A DNA stretch of 64,000 nt, from positions 365,571-429,570 of the forward strand of contig NZ_JH378829.1 in assembly GCF_000235445.1 (NCBI RefSeq), in the 5' to 3' direction. The DNA comes from Johnsonella ignava ATCC 51276. Its GTDB lineage: Bacteria > Bacillota > Clostridia > Lachnospirales > Lachnospiraceae. The translations under genes were made by a program, and so were the position numbers. The notes under the pieces are model-generated. The model saw only the letters and a program-made list of their open reading frames with translations. It was not told where the DNA came from and did no database searches. How positions within the stretch are numbered: the stretch's first letter is position 1; each line of letters begins with the position of its first letter. Shown in pieces: positions 28,112 to 37,238 of this stretch.

Positions 28112-29116
28112 CTAAAATGCAAGCTCGCTGTTTTCCGCTATCCTGTCTCTTAACATAAGACTGTCAACCGCCGTCTTAGGGCTTTTTTTCTCAAACAGCA
28201 CGGCATTTACTTCATTTACTATAGGCATCTCAACCCCATGCTTTAATGACAGAGCTTTTGCAGCTTTTGCGGAATATACTCCTTCAACCACCATCTTTAC
28301 TTCATCCATAGCCTCATGCATGCTCTTTCCTTTTCCTATAAGTATACCTGCACGACGGTTTCTGCTGTGCATACTTGCACATGTTACTATAAGATCGCCT
28401 ATGCCTGAAAGCCCGTAAAATGACTGGAAATGCCCGCCCATCTTTACACCTAGCCTTGATATCTCGGCTATACCTCTGGTTATAAGTGCAGCTTTTGTAT
28501 TATCACCGTACCCAAGTCCGTCAGCTATACCTGCCGCAAGTGCTATAACATTTTTAAGTGCACCTCCTATCTCTATACCTATAATATCTGATGAGGTATA
28601 AACCCGAAATACAGGGTTCATAAACATATTCTGTATAAATTCCGCAGTTTTTATATCATTTGCACCTGCAACACAGGTTGTGGGAAGCTTTCTTGACACC
28701 TCCTCGGCATGACTCGGACCGGAAAGTACGGCGGCATTTACTCCCGGTATCTCATCTTCTATCTGCTGTATAAGCGTTAGATTTGTCCCCTCCTCTATAC
28801 CCTTTGCTACATTTACAACCACCTGACCTTCTTTATAATACCGTTTCATAAGTCCGGCGGTCCGCCTCGTATAGATTGACGGCACTGCAAGTACAATCAT
28901 ATCCGCCTTTTCCATAGCCTCTTCAATATTTGGAGTAAATTTTATACTTCGTGGAATTATAAGTTCAGGCAGATTCTCATGTCTGTAAGTACTGCTTAAA
29001 GACTCTATCTGCGGCTTTAATGCCGACCATATTACCACTTCATGGCCATTGTCATCAAGCAGCGCCCCAAGTGATGTTCCCCATGTCCCTGCTCCTATAA
29101 CTGCTATCTTTGGCAT
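28112..29116 (-). CDS. gpsA: Glycerol-3-phosphate dehydrogenase [NAD(P)+]
   Basis: GpsA makes sn-glycerol-3-phosphate from dihydroxyacetone phosphate for phospholipid synthesis. The 334-residue protein has the nucleotide-binding motif GAGTWGTSLG, the conserved LSGPSHAEEV, the catalytic region GIEIGGALKNVIALAAGI, and GLSGIGDLIVTC. The ATG at 29116 was chosen because GGAGG lies eight bases before it; a GTG three codons upstream overlaps that site. In relatives gpsA follows plsY directly; here about 6 kb lies between them. Confidence 0.95.
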   Translation of the reverse strand: MPKIAVIGAGTWGTSLGALLDDNGHEVVIWSALKPQIESLSSTYRHENLPELIIPRSIKFTPNIEEAMEKADMIVLAVPSIYTRRTAGLMKRYYKEGQVVVNVAKGIEEGTNLTLIQQIEDEIPGVNAAVLSGPSHAEEVSRKLPTTCVAGANDIKTAEFIQNMFMNPVFRVYTSSDIIGIEIGGALKNVIALAAGIADGLGYGDNTKAALITRGIAEISRLGVKMGGHFQSFYGLSGIGDLIVTCASMHSRNRRAGILIGKGKSMHEAMDEVKMVVEGVYSAKAAKALSLKHGVEMPIVNEVNAVLFEKKSPKTAVDSLMLRDRIAENSELAF

Positions 29117-29293
29117 GTTTGCCACCTCCGTATAGATTAATTATATGAAAATAAAGAGCTGCATTTATACATACTCTGGCTTTAATCAAACAATTTCATT
29201 GTACCATTACACCGGTTCTATGTCAATGTAATGCCCTGATAATCGCACTTTACGACTGCTTTGCTTTTTATCGGAAGCTTATGACGTACACAG

Positions 29294-30508
29294 TTATCTG
29301 ATGAAACTGCAGTTTAATAATCGTTCCTTTACAGAAGCAAACATGCCGGTGCATATTTTTTCAAAATTGTAATAGACCTTTTTTAAGATGACTGATAATA
29401 TGATAAGAAGTGCAAATGTTACAACTGTTGCGATTAAAAATCCCCGTCCGTAATATCCTTTATTGTAATAATATAGGAATATACTTGCAAATACGGTATT
29501 TTGAAGTAAAAATCCAAGTATATATATCTCATAGGAAATATCCCCTAAAAAAAGTAATATCCTACAGGACATAAACTTTTGCAGCTCTTCTATGCCGAAA
29601 AAAGCAAATATAATTAAAGCCGCACCTATATAATGCCAGAACACAGGAGTATCAAATATAGCCGACATTACAGCATAAACTGTATTATCCGTGGGAAATT
29701 CCGCCGGATATGAGGCAAAAAATAATCCGACAAACAAGGCTGCCATATAGATATATCTGGGTATTTTTATATTATCACGTTCATTATAATAATCGTACAA
29801 AGCAACAGCTATAAAATAAACTGAAATATATGTTCTTGCCAGCATAGTTACAGTAAATAAAGCTGTATATATCATTGCCCTATGCTTAGAATCCCTGCCC
29901 ATAACTATAGCAACCGTTATAACAACACAACAACTGCCTAAAAGTATATAATGCATACACCATAATATAGGGTTCAGCTTACACACTCCGAAAAAAACAT
30001 TCCCATATAGCGCTTCTGCCAATGTACTTCCCAGATTAACAGGTTCATTATAAAACTGAAAAAGCCAACCTGACTGAGCCGCCTGTGCAAGTTCATGACT
30101 TTTATTAAGCCCGGTTTTCAGACTTATATATATAAGCATCACCGATATAAAAATATATGGCGTCAGTCTTATATATCTTTTATAAAGATTTTTATACGGT
30201 TCCAAAGCCAGATATTTTTTAATAAAATTTCCCGAATCGCCATTAAATTCAGTATTAAAGGATGTCTTTGCATTAAAAAATCCGCTTATTAAAAAGAAAA
30301 AGGCTACTGCCAAATCTCCGTCAAAAAAGATGTTTAAAGGTGAAATGCCTATCTTTGTAAGAAAAAGACTTTCAGGTCGTATAAGTGCAGTTTTGTTTAT
30401 AATCGGAGGATAAACGGCAGACAGAAGATGGTATATTACGACAATTATAGCCGACATACCTTTTATACCGTTTAAAAAATATATTTTTTCCGCCTTTTTT
30501 TCAGTCAT
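29294..30508 (-). CDS. Acyltransferase-3 family membrane protein, copy B
   Basis: The 404-residue polytopic protein is a close paralog of the acyltransferase at 13924-15108. The N termini are almost identical (PPIINKTALIRPESLFLTKI and PLNIFFDG in both), as are the segments ASYPAEFPTDNT and GDISYEIYILGF. It carries about 15 extra residues after the second helix. It sits alone between gpsA and an ABC exporter, with a terminator immediately upstream and its own AGGAGA site. Likely role is O-acylation of a surface glycan, perhaps that of the 9-26 kb cluster. Confidence 0.88.
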   Translation of the reverse strand: MTEKKAEKIYFLNGIKGMSAIIVVIYHLLSAVYPPIINKTALIRPESLFLTKIGISPLNIFFDGDLAVAFFFLISGFFNAKTSFNTEFNGDSGNFIKKYLALEPYKNLYKRYIRLTPYIFISVMLIYISLKTGLNKSHELAQAAQSGWLFQFYNEPVNLGSTLAEALYGNVFFGVCKLNPILWCMHYILLGSCCVVITVAIVMGRDSKHRAMIYTALFTVTMLARTYISVYFIAVALYDYYNERDNIKIPRYIYMAALFVGLFFASYPAEFPTDNTVYAVMSAIFDTPVFWHYIGAALIIFAFFGIEELQKFMSCRILLFLGDISYEIYILGFLLQNTVFASIFLYYYNKGYYGRGFLIATVVTFALLIILSVILKKVYYNFEKICTGMFASVKERLLNCSFIR

Positions 30509-30535
30509 TTTATCTTTCTCCTAAAATCTAATTTT

Positions 30536-30576
30536 AAAAGGGAGCGGAAACACCACAGTATTCCATACTCCCTTTT
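30536..30576. terminator. Terminator between the ABC exporter and acyltransferase copy B
   Basis: AAAAGGGAG (30536-30544) pairs with CTCCCTTTT (30568-30576), with a 23-base loop that has further partial pairing. On the minus strand the stem is followed by TTTTAAAATT. It ends the exporter transcript just before the acyltransferase gene. Confidence 0.72.
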
Positions 30577-30609
30577 TAACTATTATTAAAAGTGGCACCG
30601 GCTGATATC

Positions 30610-32370
30610 CTAACCGCCTGCCGCATTAATCTGATCAAACTCATAAATCCTATCAGCTATGTTAAGTGTTGATTTTCTGTGCGATACCAAAATCACCGTT
30701 CTCATATGCCTCTCATCATGCAGTGCCTTAAGTATTATGCCCTCATTAAGGCTGTCGAGATTGGCAGTCGGTTCATCAAGCAGCAGAAAAGGTGCATCAT
30801 GAAAAAAGGCACGGGCAAGACCGATTCTCTGCCTCTGTCCGCCTGAAAGGCTTTCTCCAAGTTCGCTTACCATAGTATCATATCCGTCCGGAAGTGAAAT
30901 AATAAAATCATGTATAGAAGCCTTTTTGGCAGCTTCTATTATCTTTTCACTACATGCACCCGATTTTCCCAGTGTTATATTGCCTGCTATTGTATCATGA
31001 AACAGCACAGTTTCCTGTGTTACAAAACCCTCAATTTCATGAAGATCCGATGTATTTATATGCCTTATATCCCTCTCCGATATCTCAACCCTGCCGGCAT
31101 CCGCATCCCAAAAGCGCATTAAAAGCCTCAGCATGGTAGATTTACCCGAACCGCTCTTTCCATGTATCCCTAAAATCTCATTTTCCTTTATATGGAGATT
31201 CATATTTTCAAGGATTTTATCGGATACGATCTTATGGTCGGAAAGTTTACTGTCGGCGGATTTATTATATAGAGTACTATCACCGGAAAGTTTGCCGTCG
31301 GGAAATTTATCCTTATATGAAAAGCTCACATTCTTAAATCCTGCACTGCAAAATCCGATTTTTTCACAACCTATAATTTCTTCAGTTTCAGGCTTTTCCT
31401 CAAGCAGTGCAAGCACACGTTCCCCTGAAGCAAGTGTCTTATTAAGACTGTTTGAAAGGTTTGACAAAGCGACAGCCGGTCCGAATGACCCCATCATCGC
31501 CGTTGTAACAATAACTGCTTCCTGAAATCCAAGCCTGTCTTCTGAAAAAAGATAAAAGCTTAAAAACAGCATAGCAAATGAAAATATCGAAATGCATATA
31601 CCTGCCGCCCCTGAGCTTGTACCCGAAAGAAGTGTAAGCTTCATATGCTCTAAAAAAAGATCCTCGGTTCGTATTTCAAACTCATCTTCCACGGCATATG
31701 TATTTTCATACTGTATACTCTCTTCTATGCCTCTAAAGCTGTCAAGCACAAAACCGTTCATCCTGCCGAAAGCTTTATTATATTTCATTCCCGGCTGTTT
31801 TCCTATTCTGCCGTTTACAAGCGGAATTGCAGCACCGATAACAAGATATCCCAGTACTGCAAGTATACCGCACATTACATTAAAGCTGCCTATAAAACCT
31901 GCCATAAAAATACCTGTAATAACGGCAATGGCAACCGGTGAGACGGTATGTGCATAAAAGACTTCAAGAAGTTCAATATCACTTGTAATAACTGAAATCA
32001 GCTCTCCTCTGTCCCTGCCTTCAAGCTTTGCCGGAGCAAGTCTGCAAAGTGCGGCAAAAACCTTATGCCTTAATACTGCAAGCAGTTTAAAAGCTATATA
32101 ATGATTGCAATAATGCTCCGCATAGTGAAGTACCCCTCTAAACACTGCCATAAGTGCCATTATAACAAACATACCCCTAAGTGTAAATGCCGAAAATATA
32201 CTTACAGGCATTCCTATGATTTTAAGACCGGCTGCTACTGCGGTGATTGTAATAAAAATAGCACATAAAAATCCTGAAACCCCCATTACAATAGCCGCAA
32301 ACATAGTCGGTATAAGCGGTTTTATAAGACGTATAAGCTTTCCCATTATCTTTATGCCCGATCTACGCAT
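30610..32370 (-). CDS. ABC exporter half-transporter, CydC-like
   Basis: The 586-residue protein joins six membrane helices (about residues 15-310) to a nucleotide-binding domain with Walker A GIHGKSGSGKSTMLRLL, signature LSGGQRQRIGLARA and Walker B FLLLDEPTANLDS. Its start overlaps the end of the next half-transporter by 8 bases, so the two form a heterodimer of the CydDC/thiol or lipid-exporter type. The start of the NBD holds an inserted Ser/Lys/Asp-rich stretch (about residues 350-380) with an imperfect DNA repeat. No cytochrome bd genes are near, so export of a thiol, haem or siderophore-like compound is open. Confidence 0.86.
   Translation of the reverse strand: MRRSGIKIMGKLIRLIKPLIPTMFAAIVMGVSGFLCAIFITITAVAAGLKIIGMPVSIFSAFTLRGMFVIMALMAVFRGVLHYAEHYCNHYIAFKLLAVLRHKVFAALCRLAPAKLEGRDRGELISVITSDIELLEVFYAHTVSPVAIAVITGIFMAGFIGSFNVMCGILAVLGYLVIGAAIPLVNGRIGKQPGMKYNKAFGRMNGFVLDSFRGIEESIQYENTYAVEDEFEIRTEDLFLEHMKLTLLSGTSSGAAGICISIFSFAMLFLSFYLFSEDRLGFQEAVIVTTAMMGSFGPAVALSNLSNSLNKTLASGERVLALLEEKPETEEIIGCEKIGFCSAGFKNVSFSYKDKFPDGKLSGDSTLYNKSADSKLSDHKIVSDKILENMNLHIKENEILGIHGKSGSGKSTMLRLLMRFWDADAGRVEISERDIRHINTSDLHEIEGFVTQETVLFHDTIAGNITLGKSGACSEKIIEAAKKASIHDFIISLPDGYDTMVSELGESLSGGQRQRIGLARAFFHDAPFLLLDEPTANLDSLNEGIILKALHDERHMRTVILVSHRKSTLNIADRIYEFDQINAAGG
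31240..31310 (-). repeat. Imperfect 26-bp direct repeat inside the CydC-like gene
   Basis: Copies at 31240-31265 and 31285-31310 share GGAAAGTTT-x-C-x-GTCGG and end TTTAT, with five or so differences. They encode related short peptides (DGKLSG and DSKLSD) in a surface insertion before Walker A. Confidence 0.55.
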
Positions 32371-34198
32371 GACGTTCCCTCCCGGTCTTTATAGACAATT
32401 CAGACTTAAAGGCAGCAGTGATTTTAGAGATTTTCATATTTTTAATATTTTCATTTTTTCTTGCAGACAATGCATAGCTTTCAAGCTCCTCCTGCTTTTT
32501 ATAAAGCTCTGCATATTCCTTATTAAGCTCCATAAGTTCTTCATGGGTTCCTTTTTCTATCGCATGCCCGTCCTTCATCATATAAATGCATTTTGAACCT
32601 TCAGCATTTTTAAGGCGGTGAGTAATTAAAAGAACCCCGCAGCGTGATGAAAGTGCTCTTATTACCTTCATTATCCGCTCCTCACTTTCTGCATCTATAT
32701 TTGAAGCCGCCTCATCAAATATATAAAAAGGAGTATTATGAAGCAGTGCACGAGCTATACAAAGTCTCTGCTTCTGTCCGCCTGAAAGACTTGCCCCGCA
32801 TTGCCCCGGTTCGGTATCAAGTCCATCACGGCTATTCAGACAATCTAAAAGTCCCGTCTCATCAAGCACCTCATAAAGTCTTTTGTCAGAAGCATCAGGT
32901 GCGGCTGCAAGAAGATTATCCCTTATACTTGTATTAAATATATAGCTGTCATGCCTTACAAGTGTAACTGCCTGCATCAGGCTCTTTTCGGATATATCGG
33001 AAAGCTCCGTGCCTGAAAGTCTTATGCTGCCGTCATAACCTTTATACCTGCCTGAAAGCAAGCCGGCGACAGTACTTTTACCGCAGCCCGACAGCCCTGT
33101 AAGAGAAACCATGCCTTTTCTCGGTATCTCCATTGAAAAACCGTCAAGCACCTTATCTTCATTACTGCCTTTATATGAAAAGCTTACATTTTCCATCTTA
33201 AAGCCTGATACAAAGTTATTTACAGCAATATCTTTGCCTGCAGAACCGTCTGAAGGCAGATCCATAATTGCAAACAATCTGTCAAGTGCCGCCATACCGT
33301 TCATAGCCACATGAAAATAACTGCCTAAAAGTCTCATAGGTATAAAAAAATCTGCTGATAAAAATACAAGTGTTAAAAAACTGAAAAAGTCAATTCTGCC
33401 ATTTTTTAACTCAATAAGGCATACCGCCATGCCGAGTGCGGCACCGCCGTATGCTATTATATCCATAATTATTATCGAATTAAGCTGCATCATAAGAACC
33501 TTCATGGTGATTTTTCTGAATCTTTCAGCTTCTTCATCCATCTGCACTCCACGCTGCAACTCTCTGCCGTAAAGCTTCAATATGGAAAGCCCCTGTAAAT
33601 TCTCAAGAAAATGATCACCAAGTCCGGTATATATGCCCCAGTATTTGTTAAGCAGCCTTTTTGCAATACTTTGAACCGCCACTATTGACACCGGTATCAT
33701 AGGAACACATACAAGCAGGATGAGACTTGCCCTGAAACTGTAAAATGACAATACTATAAAAAGTGTAAGCGGTGCAAGTATACTGTAAAAAAGCTGCGGC
33801 AGATAACTGCCGAAATATACCTCAAGCTGTTCAATTCCGTCAACCGCTACCTGAAGTGCCTCCGCAGTAGGTACTTTTTCATGATAGGAAGCACCAAGAC
33901 CGACAAGTTTTTTATACAGCCCCGTCCTAAGTACCTTCTTAACCTCTTTGCCTGACATACATGAGGCTGCCGCCGCCATACGTGAAGCGAAAAATCTGGT
34001 AAAAAGCGATACAGCTATTATTATAAAATAACCGGCATCCCTTATTGAAATTGTTTTAAAATCAAAGTCGCTGATTAATTTTACCGAGACAATTGCACTT
34101 ACTATTGATGAAAGCAGTATACACCACTGCCAAAAAACATTTTTTATAATATATCTTCCCGATTCCCCCATAAGATGCATAAGGCGTTTATTTATCAT
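32363..34198 (-). CDS. ABC exporter half-transporter, CydD-like
   Basis: The 611-residue partner subunit has a six-helix membrane domain and a nucleotide-binding domain with Walker A GLSGCGKSTVAGLLSG, signature LSGGQKQRLCIARAL and Walker B FYIFDEAASNID. It starts with a GGGGAG site and overlaps the DUF454 gene by four bases, so the DUF454 gene and both half-transporters form one operon. The C-terminal ~45 residues after the NBD are charged and look like an extension. The substrate is not shown by sequence. Confidence 0.86.
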   Translation of the reverse strand: MINKRLMHLMGESGRYIIKNVFWQWCILLSSIVSAIVSVKLISDFDFKTISIRDAGYFIIIAVSLFTRFFASRMAAAASCMSGKEVKKVLRTGLYKKLVGLGASYHEKVPTAEALQVAVDGIEQLEVYFGSYLPQLFYSILAPLTLFIVLSFYSFRASLILLVCVPMIPVSIVAVQSIAKRLLNKYWGIYTGLGDHFLENLQGLSILKLYGRELQRGVQMDEEAERFRKITMKVLMMQLNSIIIMDIIAYGGAALGMAVCLIELKNGRIDFFSFLTLVFLSADFFIPMRLLGSYFHVAMNGMAALDRLFAIMDLPSDGSAGKDIAVNNFVSGFKMENVSFSYKGSNEDKVLDGFSMEIPRKGMVSLTGLSGCGKSTVAGLLSGRYKGYDGSIRLSGTELSDISEKSLMQAVTLVRHDSYIFNTSIRDNLLAAAPDASDKRLYEVLDETGLLDCLNSRDGLDTEPGQCGASLSGGQKQRLCIARALLHNTPFYIFDEAASNIDAESEERIMKVIRALSSRCGVLLITHRLKNAEGSKCIYMMKDGHAIEKGTHEELMELNKEYAELYKKQEELESYALSARKNENIKNMKISKITAAFKSELSIKTGRERHA

Positions 34199-34572
34199 AT
34201 GGAATCTCCCCTGCTTTTTATACCGAATATAAAGTATATATAATGTAACACAAGCACGACTAAAAGTACAGCTTTTACAAACGGGGGCGAAAATATAATT
34301 CCCGCCCCCAGAAACAGAGTTATTATGGTAAGTGCCCTGATTTTAGTACTTTTAGTCATAGAACGTGTACTTACAAAATCATGCAGGTGTTTTTTATAAA
34401 TCCCGGTTGACATGAACCAGCCGTGAAATTTTTTTGAACCCTTTGCAAATAATGCAAGTGCAAGTATAAAAAACGGTGTTGACGGAAGTATAGGCACAAC
34501 TATGCCTATACTTCCTATGAAAAGACTTATAAAAGCGAGTGTAACACAAACACCGTTAACAATATGTTTCAT
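34195..34572 (-). CDS. DUF454 (YbaN-type) small membrane protein
   Basis: The 125-residue protein has hydrophobic segments at about 8-45 and 85-115. The family pattern between them is GIVVPILPSTPFFILALALFAKGSKKFHGWF, quoted here only to locate residues 24-54; the core is PILPSTPF. DUF454 members are inner-membrane proteins of unknown role. It overlaps the CydD-like gene by four bases and follows the broken regulator gene by 45 bases, so it belongs to that exporter operon. Confidence 0.85.
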   Translation of the reverse strand: MKHIVNGVCVTLAFISLFIGSIGIVVPILPSTPFFILALALFAKGSKKFHGWFMSTGIYKKHLHDFVSTRSMTKSTKIRALTIITLFLGAGIIFSPPFVKAVLLVVLVLHYIYFIFGIKSRGDSI

Positions 34573-34617
34573 AACCGCCTTTCCTCACGCTTATTAAAAC
34601 CTGTACCGACCGGATTT

Positions 34618-35035
34618 TTAACCGCCCAGCATCAGATGCCGACAAAACTGCAGCCTTTTTTGTTCCTCCCTGTATTTTTCCGCAATTTCAAACAATGCGG
34701 ACTTAGGATACACCGTAATAAGGTAGTCGGCTGTCATTTCACGTTCAGATTTCTCGGGTATTATATTTTCATGGGCATGGCACAATGCCTGCCATGCAGT
34801 TATATAATTCTCGTAAATTTTTCTGCCGTATTCGGTTATTATATACTCACGTCCTTGAAGATAGCCGTTATCACAGAGCAATGATACGGCACGCCGCACC
34901 TTCTTTGCAGACATGTTTTTTTTCAAGTACCTTTATTATATAAGGTATTATGTATTTTGTATTTTCAGGAGCCTCCATTCTCACACGCAGACAGCTCCAC
35001 TGTTCCTTGGTAAAAGGCATACTGCTTTGTATCAT
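34618..35035 (-). pseudogene. Winged-helix regulator broken by a one-base shift in an A8 run
   Basis: The downstream frame (TTG at 34926 to 34618) gives SAKKVRRAVSLLCDNGYL, a likely DNA-recognition helix, then EYIITEYGRKIYENY, as in MarR- or DtxR-like winged helices. Upstream, the frame from ATG 35035 (or 35020) reads MPFTKEQWSCLRVRMEAPEN then TKYIIPYIIKVLEK and runs into eight A (plus-strand T at 34916-34923). With seven A the two frames join into one protein of about 139 residues; with eight, the upstream part ends within 20 codons. It is therefore a frameshifted gene, a slippery switch or a sequencing error. It is first in the exporter operon. Confidence 0.72.
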
Positions 35036-35132
35036 AACTTTTATTCATATTCTCCCTGCATATATTCATTTTTGATATTTCCCCTTTTTAATTAATGTCC
35101 TATTTTAATTAATATCCTATTTTCGTTTATTC

Positions 35133-35792
35133 TCAAGACTGCTTTTTTCCTGAAAAAAGCTTATTTTCGCTGCCGTTTATAAGCCTCTTAATATTTTCCT
35201 TATGCCTGTAAATCGACAAAACTCCTATTGCCGCACTCAATATGCGAAACTCTACCAGTGCGCCGGTGCCAAGTCCTGTAAACCAGTAATGCGAAAATAT
35301 AAAGCACATGCCCACAAATACAAACATTACCAATATAGAGGCAAGCGATACAAATCTGGTTTTTATAACAGTTGCTAAAAATACCACAAGGCAGGCTGCC
35401 ATTATACGCACATCAAGTGCTGTAAGTACACCGGCTGTGGAAGCTACACCCTTTCCGCCCTTAAAATTAAGATAAAACGGAAAATCATGTCCGAGCACCG
35501 TTCCAAATCCTATATAAAGCATATAGGTATACTTATATCCCGGATGATTTCTAAATATATACAAAATCGCTATACATGGTATAAATGATTTTAAAAAATC
35601 GCCTATAAACACTATAAGCCCGGCTTTTGCTCCCATAACACGGAGTGCATTGGTAGTACCTGCATTTCCGCTTCCGTAATTTCTTATATCAAGCTTTTTA
35701 GTTTTCCCGAATATATACCCGGTCTGTATAATGCCGGTCATATACCCTATCGCAAGAAGTATTATCCTCCTGATAATAGCATAAAATATCAT
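35133..35792 (-). CDS. plsY: Glycerol-3-phosphate acyltransferase PlsY
   Basis: PlsY moves acyl from acyl-phosphate to glycerol-3-phosphate, the first step of phospholipid synthesis. The 219-residue polytopic protein has the family motifs GSGNAGTTNALRVMG, the DFLKSFIP loop, and HDFPFYLNFKGGKGVAST. It lies 24 bases downstream of der, matching the widespread der-plsY-gpsA order; here gpsA has been separated from it. Confidence 0.96.
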   Translation of the reverse strand: MIFYAIIRRIILLAIGYMTGIIQTGYIFGKTKKLDIRNYGSGNAGTTNALRVMGAKAGLIVFIGDFLKSFIPCIAILYIFRNHPGYKYTYMLYIGFGTVLGHDFPFYLNFKGGKGVASTAGVLTALDVRIMAACLVVFLATVIKTRFVSLASILVMFVFVGMCFIFSHYWFTGLGTGALVEFRILSAAIGVLSIYRHKENIKRLINGSENKLFSGKKQS

Positions 35793-35816
35793 AACTCCTG
35801 ACCTTTCATTGTAAAA

Positions 35817-37145
35817 TTATTTATCCTGTCTCTCTCTTATTATAAACCTTATAGGCACTCCTCTGAACCCGAATGCCTCTCTTATTTTATTTTCGAGGTA
35901 TCTTACATATGAAAAATGCATAAGTTCCTTGTTATTTACAAATACTACAAAAGTTGGCGGTTTGACAGCCGCCTGTGTACTGTAAAAGATTTTAAGCCTT
36001 TTTCCCTTGTCTGACGGAGGCTGCTGAAGTACAACCGCTTCGGAGATTATCTCATTTAATACTCCGGTCTGTATCCTGAGTGCATGATTTGCAACCACCA
36101 TATCTATAAGGTCAAACAGTTTATACAGACGCTGTCCGCTTACTGCTGAGATAAATATATATTCGGCATAGGGTATAAATGAGAGTATTCGTTTTAAGTT
36201 TGAAAGATGCTCATTCATGGTCTTATTATCCTTTGTTACAAGGTCCCACTTATTTACCGCCACTATAACTCCCTTTCCTCTGTCATGTGCTATGCCTGCT
36301 ATCTTCGCATCCTGTTCACTTACACCCTCAAGTGCATCTATCACAAGTATGCTTACATCAGCTCTTTCCACTGCCGTAACCGCTCTGATTATACTATATC
36401 TCTCAAGTTCCTCTTTTATTTTGCTTTTTCTTCTTATGCCTGCGGTATCTATAAATACATATTCCTTTTTATTATGTACTATAACCGTATCTATGGCATC
36501 TCTTGTAGTTCCTGCTATATCAGATACTATAACACGGCTGGTACCTATAAGTTTATTGATTATAGACGATTTTCCCACATTAGGTTTGCCTATTATAGCT
36601 ATCTTCGGTCTGTCATCCTGTATATCCTGTGATGCCGATGCCTTATCAAAATGACTGCATACCGCATCAAGCAAATCACCTATTCCCAGTCTTGAGGCTG
36701 CCGATATAGGCATAGGATCGCCTATTCCCATATTATAAAATTCATACACATCATTGCCGAATTTTTGAATACTGTCAACCTTATTTACGGCAAGCACTAC
36801 GGTCTTTCCCGACCTTCTGAGCATATCTGCAACCTTTAAATCCGCATCAACCAGACCCTGTCTTACATCGGTCATAAATATTATAACATCTGCGTTATCT
36901 ATGGCAATCTGTGCCTGCTGTCTCATCTGCGACAATATTATATCGGTGCTTTCAGGTTCTATACCTCCTGTATCTATAAGCGTAAAATTCATATCAAGCC
37001 AATTACAGTCCGCATATATCCTGTCTCTTGTAACTCCGGGGGTATCTTTAACTATGGATATGCTGTCTCCCGCTATAACATTAAAAAGTGTCGACTTTCC
37101 TACATTAGGCCTTCCTATTACTGCCACTACCGGCTTTCCCATCAC
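35817..37145 (-). CDS. der: Ribosome-assembly GTPase Der (EngA)
   Basis: Der acts in maturation of the 50S ribosomal subunit. The 442-residue protein has two GTPase domains in tandem, with G1 GRPNVGKSTLFN and GKPNVGKSSIIN, G3 DTGGI and DTAGI, and G4 NKVD and NKWD, followed by the C-terminal KH-like domain ending FRGVPIRFIIRER. Either of the first two methionines could start it. It lies downstream of the DUF512 gene and upstream of plsY. Confidence 0.97.
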   Translation of the reverse strand: MMGKPVVAVIGRPNVGKSTLFNVIAGDSISIVKDTPGVTRDRIYADCNWLDMNFTLIDTGGIEPESTDIILSQMRQQAQIAIDNADVIIFMTDVRQGLVDADLKVADMLRRSGKTVVLAVNKVDSIQKFGNDVYEFYNMGIGDPMPISAASRLGIGDLLDAVCSHFDKASASQDIQDDRPKIAIIGKPNVGKSSIINKLIGTSRVIVSDIAGTTRDAIDTVIVHNKKEYVFIDTAGIRRKSKIKEELERYSIIRAVTAVERADVSILVIDALEGVSEQDAKIAGIAHDRGKGVIVAVNKWDLVTKDNKTMNEHLSNLKRILSFIPYAEYIFISAVSGQRLYKLFDLIDMVVANHALRIQTGVLNEIISEAVVLQQPPSDKGKRLKIFYSTQAAVKPPTFVVFVNNKELMHFSYVRYLENKIREAFGFRGVPIRFIIRERQDK

Positions 37146-37238
37146 ATTTACCTTAAACCTTTCTTATATTTTGTACTCAATATAACAGCCGTCGGATAAT
37201 AGCTGCAAACAAAAAACAATGCTTATTTTCAAAACTTA

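Noticed and set aside
29117..29125. GTG start for gpsA at 29125
   Set aside because: The GTG overlaps the GGAGG site that serves the ATG at 29116.
30610..34198. Naming the exporter cydC and cydD
   Set aside because: There is no cydAB nearby and the subfamily cannot be told from motifs alone.
36207..36654. Two overlapping plus-strand frames of about 140 codons
   Set aside because: They are antisense to der; Tyr/Cys/Ser-rich and without start signals.
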